From UBA724 sp964229545 (GTDB lineage: Bacteria; Bacteroidota; Bacteroidia; Flavobacteriales; Flavobacteriaceae), in contig CAXRDP010000035.1 in assembly GCA_964229545.1 (NCBI GenBank), positions 1 to 13,391 on the forward strand: a stretch of 13,391 nucleotides of DNA. Direction: 5' to 3'. The translations under genes were made by a program, and so were the position numbers. This document shows, piece by piece, positions 7,445-13,391 of the stretch. Within the stretch, counting starts at the first letter, position 1. The number at the start of each line of letters is the position of its first letter. The notes beneath the pieces are model-generated. The model was given only the letters and a program-made list of their open reading frames with translations, ran no database searches and was not told the origin of the DNA.

Positions 7445-8131
7445 TTACCTGAGTGTATATTTAAAAATCCAATAGAGGATTTTTACACCGGCAAATATAG
7501 CACCTTTTATGGTTCCTGAAACTTTTGAAACCCCTATTCTATTCCGATATTTTACAGGGATTTCTAGGTAACTTATTTTTTGTTTGAGTACTTTGAGTTG
7601 CATTTCAACAGTCCAACCATAGGTTTTGTCGGTAATGCCCAACGCTATCAATTTTTCATAGCGAATCGCACGAAATGGCCCCAAATCTGTAAACCGCGCT
7701 CCAAAAAACCATTTCATGAGGGTGGTAGCCAATGCATTTCCAAAAATCTGGGGAAAAGTCATAGCGCCTTTTTCTCGAAGACGGGCAACTCTGGCACCCA
7801 TTACAAAATCGGCTTTGTTCTCAATGATGGGTGCTACAATTTCGGTCAGCTGTTCTGGGTAATCGGAGTAGTCTCCGTCTAAAAAAACCACAATATCAGG
7901 TGGGTTTTTGCTACATTTTTCCAAACCTTTCAGACAGGCATAGCCATAGCCTTTACGGGGTTCGTGGTATACGGTGGCACCATGTTTTTGCGCCACTTGG
8001 GCAGTATTGTCTGTGGAGCCGTTGTCGACTACGATAACTTCCGAAACCAAATCGGGAATGTCTTTTAATACATTGCCAATTGAAGGGGCCTCGTTGTATG
8101 CCGGTATGATGACAGTGATACTTGGGGTCAC
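7445..8131 (-). CDS. Dolichyl-phosphate mannose synthase-like family 2 glycosyltransferase
   Basis: A 228-residue GT-A fold enzyme likely to make a polyprenyl-phosphate-linked sugar from an NDP-sugar at the cytosolic membrane face. Seen: TVIIPAYNEA (6-15), VVDNGSTDNT (34-43), the DxD metal site LDGDYSD (84-90), MGAR (111-114), and the acceptor-side segment FTDLGPFRAIRY (147-158). It resembles DPM1/DPG synthases without the C-terminal pair of membrane helices found in some members; only a short hydrophobic stretch (about 209-226) is present. It starts with GTG in a GTGA overlap with the stop of the Fe-S protein (8128-8131), so it is probably translationally coupled. It is a plausible donor-maker for the GT-C enzyme encoded at the end of the operon. 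It does not look like the TIGR04283-type GT2 of other arsenosugar clusters. Confidence 0.88.
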   Translation of the reverse strand: MTPSITVIIPAYNEAPSIGNVLKDIPDLVSEVIVVDNGSTDNTAQVAQKHGATVYHEPRKGYGYACLKGLEKCSKNPPDIVVFLDGDYSDYPEQLTEIVAPIIENKADFVMGARVARLREKGAMTFPQIFGNALATTLMKWFFGARFTDLGPFRAIRYEKLIALGITDKTYGWTVEMQLKVLKQKISYLEIPVKYRNRIGVSKVSGTIKGAIFAGVKILYWIFKYTLR

Positions 8132-9678
8132 GAGGGTTGTTTTATCGCATCCAACAAATCGGGTGGGGTGTCCATGATAAAGTTTTGATGGTTCATGCGG
8201 TTTTTAGGGGCTACATTTTCCAGTTTGAGTACGCCCCGAGGACATACAGCCGAGCAGACACCACAACCCACACAAGAAGACCGAACGATATGTTCGCCTC
8301 TTTGGGCATAGGCGCGAACGTCAATGCCCATTTCACAATAAACAGAACAATTGCCACACGATATACACTGCCCCCCGTTGGTGGTAATCCTAAACTTTGA
8401 AAACAAACGTTGCTGCAATCCCAATATGGCCGCCATTGGACAACCAAATCGGCACCATACCCGACTGCCCAAAATAGGGTAGAACCCCACACCAATCACC
8501 CCGCTAAACGCGGCACCGATGCCGAACCCGTACCACTCCCTGAGCTTGTAGCTATTTACAAAAAACAGTTGCTTGACGTCAGCACTATGATTCATTAACA
8601 TAAGGGTGATGACAATGGCGCCCAAAGTACCCATGGTCATCAAAGCGTCTTTGTTCAGTTCTTTTCTTTTGTAAAAAATAATCACCCCAGCAAGCAAAAC
8701 CATCAATCCGATACTGCCATAGACAAAACGGTCTTGTGTCAGTCCAAAAAGTGGGTTGTCTTTACCAAGATAGCTGTACAAAACAGCCAAGGTCATTACG
8801 CTTACAAAAAACAAAACCAGATGAACCGACCATCGCTCCAGTTGCCACACCCACCTTTTTTTGCTTGATAGCTGACGAAAAGGATCTCCGGCTGTTTCGG
8901 CCAAACCACCACAACCACAAACCCAAGAACAATACCATCTCTTCCCAAAAAAATATGTCAAAATGGGCGAAATGAGTACCACCATTCCCAAACCAAACAT
9001 CAACATAAACATTCCCAAGGAACCGCTTTTGATAAGGTTGTTAAGGTGCCAGTCATAAAAAAAGTCGTAGTCCAAAGGCCACATATTTTTCAAGTCCATG
9101 TCAAAATAGGCTTGTTGGGGATTGAGCTTGGCCAAAATTTCGGGGATGAGAAAAGCAAACCCCAATTGGAAAAACATTACCGAAATGGTGCGTATTACTT
9201 GGTATCTGTTGTGGCGGTATTTGCGAATAAACTTATACCCAAAAACAAGAATGGCCAGTGTGTAGAGTGTGCCATAGACAAACCACTGGCTGGCGGGTTT
9301 CCCATTGAGCAATAGGCTTAAAGGGTCAAAAAAACCGACCAGTCCGGAGCTGGTTCCCTTTGGATTGTAGCCCAACGTTTCGGGGTACCAATACAAAGCC
9401 ACATAAAAGGCTGTCAACACCACCCCCAATACCCAAGCACCCCAACCACGACTGGTAAGCCCTTTGTGCCATACTCCATTATTTTTAATTCCTGGCAGAG
9501 TGCGGTTATAAAGTGCATGGGTGTAGCATATAACTCCCGAAACAAGGAGTGTCAACGCCACAAACAACAACCAACTCTCAGGATTTTTATTGAATAGTGC
9601 GGTGCTTAAGACCAACAAACCGATGCCCGCTTGGAAAGCTCCGAAAACAAAATAGGTATTTCGAATTTTTGGTGTCAT
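8128..9678 (-). CDS. Membrane polyferredoxin, NosR/NapH/CcoG-like 4Fe-4S protein
   Basis: A 516-residue integral membrane electron carrier. Seen: helices at about 10-28, 36-55, 80-98, 133-150, 163-180, 221-243, 285-303, 320-336, 349-363 and 385-405, then a cytosolic C-terminal ferredoxin domain. Cys motifs in order: C250SWVCGCGG, close to the CxxxCP of this family but without the Pro; C409RFGCP; and two 4Fe-4S sites, C438-x2-C441-x2-C444-x3-C448 and C469-x2-C472-x2-C475-x3-C479-P. This layout is that of NosR C-terminal, NapH and RdxA/CcoG proteins, which move electrons across or along the membrane. Its ATG overlaps the stop of the FAD oxidoreductase (ATGA, 9675-9678), suggesting that the two form a redox pair. 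Within an arsM operon it may feed electrons to arsenic reduction or a radical SAM enzyme; this is inference. Confidence 0.88.
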   Translation of the reverse strand: MTPKIRNTYFVFGAFQAGIGLLVLSTALFNKNPESWLLFVALTLLVSGVICYTHALYNRTLPGIKNNGVWHKGLTSRGWGAWVLGVVLTAFYVALYWYPETLGYNPKGTSSGLVGFFDPLSLLLNGKPASQWFVYGTLYTLAILVFGYKFIRKYRHNRYQVIRTISVMFFQLGFAFLIPEILAKLNPQQAYFDMDLKNMWPLDYDFFYDWHLNNLIKSGSLGMFMLMFGLGMVVLISPILTYFFGKRWYCSWVCGCGGLAETAGDPFRQLSSKKRWVWQLERWSVHLVLFFVSVMTLAVLYSYLGKDNPLFGLTQDRFVYGSIGLMVLLAGVIIFYKRKELNKDALMTMGTLGAIVITLMLMNHSADVKQLFFVNSYKLREWYGFGIGAAFSGVIGVGFYPILGSRVWCRFGCPMAAILGLQQRLFSKFRITTNGGQCISCGNCSVYCEMGIDVRAYAQRGEHIVRSSCVGCGVCSAVCPRGVLKLENVAPKNRMNHQNFIMDTPPDLLDAIKQPS

Positions 9679-10952
9679 ACAGGTATTTGATTGTTGAAAG
9701 TATCTTGAATTTGTCGAAGGGGACTGAGATAGAGTTCGGGATCAAACAGCGCTTCTCTCAAGTGTGTCACCACATAGTCAAATGTTCTGCCCTCATTCAA
9801 CCATTGGTCCATGCGTTCATGGCGCAAACGCATGCCCAAGGCGTGTATGCCCAATAGCTTTTGACTGTCTTTGTCAAAGGCAATGCGAAGGGCTTTGTTG
9901 TCTGCTGACCAATAGAGTTGTTGCTCGTTGTCTTGCTTTTGAGCATTGACCCAACCATAGGTTTGGTATTCTATATCAAAAAACTTAGCTGAGTTAAACC
10001 ATTGTCCGGGGGCGTACTCCTTTGGCTGTCCCATAATGGTTTGGGCCACAGTTTCGCCCATGATGCGCCCTGTGTACCATACAGCTTCCACAGAAGGACG
10101 CTGACCTACAGGATTTCGCTGTTGGGCACAGTCCCCGATGGCGTAGATATCAGGGTGGTTGGTCGCCAAAAAACGATCTACCAATACCCCGCGATCTGTT
10201 TCTATTTCACTGTTTTGGAGAAAGCCAATATTGGGTGACACCCCAGCCGTCAGCCCTACCCATTGACAAGGAATTTCCTCACCGTTTTGGGTTGTGATCC
10301 CCCGTACGATTCCCCTTTCATCCGATAAAATTTCTTTGAGTTCGGTAGCGCATCGCAAATCAACTCCGTGAGCTACGATGTGTTTTCCAATCATATCCGC
10401 TTCTTCCTCAGGCAAAACGCGATTCCAAAAAGCAGACTCACGTACCAAAAAAGTGACCTTTTTCCCTCTGCTGACCAACATTTCCGCCAGTTCGACCCCG
10501 ATCAACCCGCCCCCAACAATGACTGCCCGATCGATATTGGGCGTTGCGGCTTCCAAGGCGTCCAAGTCTTGTTTGTGGTAAAGCCCACGAACGCCTTTTA
10601 GGTTTTGACCGGGCCATCCAAACTTGTTGGGCATAGAGCCGGTGGCTATAATAAGCACATCAAAATTTATGGTGGATTCATCATTTAGCAACAAGGTTTT
10701 TTGGGTACGATTGATGGTGACGACGCGCCCACGCAAGCGGTCTATCCGGTTTTTTTTCCAAAAATCAGCCTCATATGGCTGGGTGTGTTCGAATTTCATA
10801 TGCCCCATATAGACATACATCAGGGCGGTGCGCGAGAAAAAAGCATCTGACTCGTCAGATATCAACAAAATCTTATCATCACCCATTTTCCGTAAATGCC
10901 TTGCAGCAGTTACGCCAGAGATTCCGTTGCCGATGATGACTATTTGACGCAT
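9675..10952 (-). CDS. FAD-dependent pyridine nucleotide oxidoreductase
   Basis: A 425-residue soluble flavoprotein of the two-Rossmann class (rubredoxin reductase, nitrite reductase NirB N-terminal and ferredoxin reductase types). Seen: the FAD-binding GNGISG (8-13), ATGSMP (103-108), the NAD(P)H-binding VGGGLIGVELAE (146-157), and the second FAD contact YAIGDCA (270-276). There is no CxxC redox disulfide as in thioredoxin reductase, so a protein electron acceptor such as ferredoxin is likely. The C-terminal domain (about 315-425) is distinctive. I chose the ATG at 10952, which forms a TGATG junction with the upstream stop; the in-frame start at 10973 would add seven residues before the usual RQIVIIGNG beginning. 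It overlaps the downstream polyferredoxin gene by four bases, its probable partner. Confidence 0.9.
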   Translation of the reverse strand: MRQIVIIGNGISGVTAARHLRKMGDDKILLISDESDAFFSRTALMYVYMGHMKFEHTQPYEADFWKKNRIDRLRGRVVTINRTQKTLLLNDESTINFDVLIIATGSMPNKFGWPGQNLKGVRGLYHKQDLDALEAATPNIDRAVIVGGGLIGVELAEMLVSRGKKVTFLVRESAFWNRVLPEEEADMIGKHIVAHGVDLRCATELKEILSDERGIVRGITTQNGEEIPCQWVGLTAGVSPNIGFLQNSEIETDRGVLVDRFLATNHPDIYAIGDCAQQRNPVGQRPSVEAVWYTGRIMGETVAQTIMGQPKEYAPGQWFNSAKFFDIEYQTYGWVNAQKQDNEQQLYWSADNKALRIAFDKDSQKLLGIHALGMRLRHERMDQWLNEGRTFDYVVTHLREALFDPELYLSPLRQIQDTFNNQIPV

Positions 10953-11644
10953 CAATTTTGGTTTAGAGTCCAATCATAACGTTGATACTTAATTGCAGTA
11001 TCGCTAGGTATGGGTTTTTCTATGTATAAATTTATAAAATCCAATACACTTCCGTTTTGAGTAAAGTCTGCCTCAAACCATTTAAAAATTTTGGAGAGTT
11101 TTATTTCAGAACCTGCTAAGGTGTTTTTGGAAGGGTCGTTTAGGAATTTTTGTGTGGCATGATTCAACTGTTCGTAAAGCGTATGAGTCTCATAGGCTTG
11201 CTGTTCTAGATTCGGACATGAGCGAGAAGCACAATTGATGGCAAAGTGTATCTGTGGAGTGTCCATCTTGCGGAGTATTTCATGCTCAATATGATTCAAA
11301 TCGAGATTTTCACCTCGAATTTTAATCACATTCCTTCGCCAAGGATTTACAAGCAGCAAAATAGATTTTAGGGGATAATGGTCTAAGATTAGCTTGATCG
11401 TACAGGCGTTGTAGGCATTGATCCAATAGGCTAGTTTTTCGGGCTTTGACCAACCGTCTTGCGGAGGATTTTCCTCCAATAACTCTATGTATGTATCTAG
11501 GCCTTCTGTATTTTTTTGCCAATTTTCGTAATCCACATTTCCGACCTCATCTACATATTGCTGCAACAAATCGGTCCACTTTTCATGAGTGGGTTGTGCC
11601 CAAGTTAGCAGGCTAAACAGCAATAAAGGAGCTAGGTTTTTCAT
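10952..11644 (-). CDS. Secreted DUF547 domain protein
   Basis: A 230-residue protein with a likely Sec signal peptide (MKNLAPLLLFSLLTWAQ, 1-17), so it is probably periplasmic. Seen: the DUF547 core with AYWINAYNA (72-80), NHIEHEILR (117-125), HFAINCASRSCPNL (133-146) and the C-terminal YDWTLN (223-228). The conserved His and Cys residues (His120, Cys138, Cys143) hint at a thiol-based or metal-binding function, but the family has no established activity. I use the ATG at 11644, five bases after the arsM stop and directly before the signal peptide; an upstream in-frame TTG (11659) would overlap arsM. It sits between arsM and the FAD oxidoreductase in a tightly packed operon. Whether the Cys pair meets arsenicals is only a guess. 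Confidence 0.9.
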   Translation of the reverse strand: MKNLAPLLLFSLLTWAQPTHEKWTDLLQQYVDEVGNVDYENWQKNTEGLDTYIELLEENPPQDGWSKPEKLAYWINAYNACTIKLILDHYPLKSILLLVNPWRRNVIKIRGENLDLNHIEHEILRKMDTPQIHFAINCASRSCPNLEQQAYETHTLYEQLNHATQKFLNDPSKNTLAGSEIKLSKIFKWFEADFTQNGSVLDFINLYIEKPIPSDTAIKYQRYDWTLNQN

Positions 11645-11649
11645 AAGAC

Positions 11650-12618
11650 TTAACAACAACCGCCCCCGTCGTAGTGGAAAGTTGATTCAGAAATAAAAAT
11701 ATCTTCCCGATTCAAGTCCATTAGGTTTTGGGCTGTTTTGTCACAAACCGCCAAGGGTTGATTTTGTAACAACACATGACCTTTGTGATCATCAAAATAA
11801 TCTTCTGCGCCATAATATATAGCCGACCTACCTGTAAACACACAAGGTCCATCTTGGGGCATGGGGTCTTTGATGGCGCAAACCTCTATGCTTTCAATAT
11901 AAATGCGTTCGGATGTGTTGTAATGTAAGGGATCCAAAATGCGATAAGGCCTTCGACTTCTAATTTCTATGGTTCCAAAGCCAACATCAGTCAGTAGCCT
12001 GACGTATTGGGCAATAGGCAGGGCACCACTTAAACACAAAGCACGTAATTCTTCGTTTTCACGTAGAGATTCGTCCATGGTTTGCTCACAAGTGGGGTCA
12101 CTCATGACCAATCTTCCATGGGGTTTTAGCACGCGGTACATTTCTTCCAATGCTTTGCGAACATCGTCTTCCTTAAAAATATTAAACAGACAGTTTTGTG
12201 CGGCAACATCTACACTATTGTCATCAATAGGTAACTGTAGGGCATCTCCTTTTTTGAGCTGTATAAAATCGGGCTGAAACCATTCGTTCTGTTGTGCAGC
12301 TATTTTAAAGTTTTTTGCTGAGGCCTCTAACATCTCATCTACTACATCGACTCCTATGATGGCGGCTTTTCTTCGTGAGAAATATGCGAATTGCAACAAT
12401 TCCATACCGCCTCCAACACCTACATAAAGCACATTGGGGCTTTTGCTCAAGTCTCTAGGGTGCACGGTGCTGCCACATCCGTAGTTCATTTCTTGCATAA
12501 TGGTGGGTATGCTAAGTCCAGGGAGTTCCCAAATCGGGTTGGTGGTACAGCACAACCCTACATCGGGTGTGAGTGCTGCTTGCTTGTAAACGTCTTTTGT
12601 GGTTTCTAAATAACTCAT
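11650..12618 (-). CDS. arsM: Arsenite S-adenosylmethionine methyltransferase, arsenosugar-type
   Basis: A 322-residue cytosolic SAM-dependent methyltransferase converting As(III) to mono- and dimethylated arsenic. Seen: the SAM-binding motif I, VLYVGVGGGMELLQ (63-76), with acidic D91 after strand 2; GDALQLP (124-130); and the arsenic-binding Cys set C23/C24, C48, C143 (in QNCLFN) and C195 (in LCLSGALP). Their spacing matches the four conserved Cys of algal and fungal ArsM (44, 72, 174, 224 in Cyanidioschyzon/Chlamydomonas-type numbering, from memory). A C-terminal extension after about residue 230 ends in YDGGGCC, giving a terminal vicinal Cys pair (321-322); this matches the arsenosugar-associated ArsM subgroup as I recall it. 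It overlaps the upstream phosphorylase gene by four bases (ATGA, 12615-12618). No ArsR-type regulator is visible in the window. Confidence 0.9.
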   Translation of the reverse strand: MSYLETTKDVYKQAALTPDVGLCCTTNPIWELPGLSIPTIMQEMNYGCGSTVHPRDLSKSPNVLYVGVGGGMELLQFAYFSRRKAAIIGVDVVDEMLEASAKNFKIAAQQNEWFQPDFIQLKKGDALQLPIDDNSVDVAAQNCLFNIFKEDDVRKALEEMYRVLKPHGRLVMSDPTCEQTMDESLRENEELRALCLSGALPIAQYVRLLTDVGFGTIEIRSRRPYRILDPLHYNTSERIYIESIEVCAIKDPMPQDGPCVFTGRSAIYYGAEDYFDDHKGHVLLQNQPLAVCDKTAQNLMDLNREDIFISESTFHYDGGGCC

Positions 12619-13391
12619 AAGGATTTGATGGTTTCTGTGAAAATTCGAATGATATGGGGTTCGGCTTTTTCAGCCAATGCCATGATTTCAGGAATGTTGA
12701 TAGGGCTGAGGTTTTCAGGGTCACACGCGTCTGTGAGTATGGAAATAGCCGCGCAGGGCAAATCCAAATGATTGGCCACGATCACCTCAGGCACAGTAGA
12801 CATCCCGACCGCATCGGCTCCTATGATGCCCAAGTAGCGGTATTCGGCGCGTGTTTCTAGGTGTGGGCCTACCACCGAGGCATAGACACCCTCATTGAGA
12901 TGGATTTGGTGTTGTTGGGCTGATTGGCGAATGGTTTTATTGAGGGTTTCGTCATAGGGTGCAATCATGTCCACAAACCGCTCCCCAAAAGTTTCCACTC
13001 CCTTGAAGGCCAAAGGCGATCCACCCTGCAGGTTGATGTGATCGGTCAGCAGCATCAGCTCTCCTTTATTAAACTGTGTATTGATGGCGCCGGCCGCATT
13101 GCTGATGAGCAGGTGCTTGATGCCCAGCGCATGCATCACACGTACCGGAAAAGTGATATGTAGCAAATCGTAACCTTCATAGAGGTGGAAACGCCCTTGC
13201 ATGACCAATACCGTTTTCCCACCCAGTTGACCGTAGTGCAGTTTGCCTTTGTGAAATTCAATGAGCGAAGCCGGAAAATGCGGAATATGGTTGTAGCTCA
13301 TACTTTGCTGAATGTCCATTTCGTTGACCAACTTGCCCATGCCTGTACCCAAAATGACACCCACCTCGGGCGCCTCAAAACCATGTTCTTT
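12615..13391 (-). CDS. Purine nucleoside phosphorylase-family protein, 5' end beyond the window
   Basis: A PNP/MTAP-family trimeric-type nucleoside phosphorylase. The reading frame stays open to the right edge (KEHGFEAPEVGVILGTG), so the true start lies outside; about 258 residues are visible of the roughly 270 expected. The GTG at 13364 is not the start. Seen: the phosphate loop ILGTGMG; QGRFHLYEG, the HGRxHxYEG-type motif; SNAAGAIN; VGPHLET, with Glu at 12855-12857 matching human PNP Glu201; and GADAVGMSTVPE. Two positions depart from ordinary PNP: the base-contacting Asn (human Asn243) is Asp (ILTDACD, codon 12729-12731), and the 5'-OH-contacting His (human His257) is Ile (INIPEI, codon 12693-12695). 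Both changes resemble methylthioadenosine phosphorylase. It overlaps arsM by four bases. Likely substrate: a 5'-deoxy-5'-substituted adenosine, by inference. Confidence 0.88.
   Translation of the reverse strand, partial: KEHGFEAPEVGVILGTGMGKLVNEMDIQQSMSYNHIPHFPASLIEFHKGKLHYGQLGGKTVLVMQGRFHLYEGYDLLHITFPVRVMHALGIKHLLISNAAGAINTQFNKGELMLLTDHINLQGGSPLAFKGVETFGERFVDMIAPYDETLNKTIRQSAQQHQIHLNEGVYASVVGPHLETRAEYRYLGIIGADAVGMSTVPEVIVANHLDLPCAAISILTDACDPENLSPINIPEIMALAEKAEPHIIRIFTETIKSL

Larger units (their letters stand above)
4605..13391 (-). other. Eight-gene operon around arsM (candidate arsenosugar/arsenolipid operon)
   Basis: All eight genes run on the - strand with junctions, in transcription order, of -4, +5, -1, -4, -4, 0 and -1 bases. 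No room exists for an internal terminator, and four stop/start overlaps are of the ATGA, GTGA or TGATG kinds that couple translation. The promoter must lie to the right of the window or in further upstream genes. The end overlaps the convergent pseudouridine synthase gene, with no intrinsic terminator visible at the junction. Confidence 0.85.

Noticed and set aside
10953..10973. Longer start for the FAD oxidoreductase
   Set aside because: The ATG at 10952 gives a TGATG coupling junction and begins right before the FAD-binding strand; the extension overlaps the DUF547 gene more deeply.
11969..12277. 102-codon open frame on the + strand opposite arsM
   Set aside because: Low-information, Ser-rich translation antisense to a motif-rich gene; a shadow frame.
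13362..13364. GTG as start codon of the nucleoside phosphorylase
   Set aside because: The frame stays open to the window edge with family-like residues upstream (EAPEVGVILGTG), so the gene is cut by the window rather than starting here.

Overview
The window looks like chromosomal DNA of a member of the Bacteroidota, most likely a Flavobacteriia-type (possibly marine) organism. The evidence is: Bacteroidota-type TAnnTTTG promoter elements just upstream of starts, few Shine-Dalgarno sites, a mevalonate-pathway gene pair followed by a UbiA-family prenyltransferase and an RsuA/RluB-type pseudouridine synthase (a gene order I know from Flavobacteriia), and the protein families themselves. No RNA gene, insertion sequence, CRISPR array or phage gene is visible. 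Coding density is very high and no gene-free stretch exceeds about 130 bases.

Left part (1-919): a small conserved protein of unknown function on the + strand and a four-helix membrane protein on the - strand face each other across a bidirectional terminator hairpin. A 130-base divergent region then separates the membrane-protein gene from the mevalonate operon. It holds nested inverted repeats, including a perfect 13-bp pair, and a TATCTTTG element only 7 bases before the mvaD start codon.

Middle left (920-4615, + strand): mvaD (diphosphomevalonate decarboxylase), a GHMP kinase (probably mevalonate kinase), a UbiA prenyltransferase and a pseudouridine synthase, spaced by 9, 10 and 26 bases. 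The first three belong to isoprenoid/prenyl lipid synthesis; the last modifies rRNA and may have its own promoter.

Right two thirds (13391 down to 4605, - strand): one uninterrupted eight-gene operon. Every junction is an overlap, an abutment or a 5-base gap. In transcription order: a nucleoside phosphorylase (5' end cut by the window edge), the arsenite methyltransferase ArsM of the arsenosugar type, a secreted DUF547 protein, an FAD/NAD oxidoreductase, a multi-helix membrane polyferredoxin, a dolichyl-phosphate-mannose-synthase-like GT2, a cellulose-synthase-like GT2, and a GT-C mannosyltransferase-like integral membrane enzyme. It ends convergently, with an 11-base overlap onto the pseudouridine synthase gene.

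The most interesting reading is that this is an arsenosugar or arsenolipid operon. ArsM makes dimethylarsenic; a radical SAM enzyme (ArsS, not in this window and expected to the right of it or elsewhere) would attach a 5'-deoxyadenosyl group. The phosphorylase, which carries MTAP-like substitutions at both the base-binding and 5'-group-binding positions, would then release adenine to give an arsenic-bearing ribose-1-phosphate. The redox pair and three glycosyltransferases would act around these steps. The ArsM and phosphorylase identities rest on visible motifs; the pathway assignment is inference.
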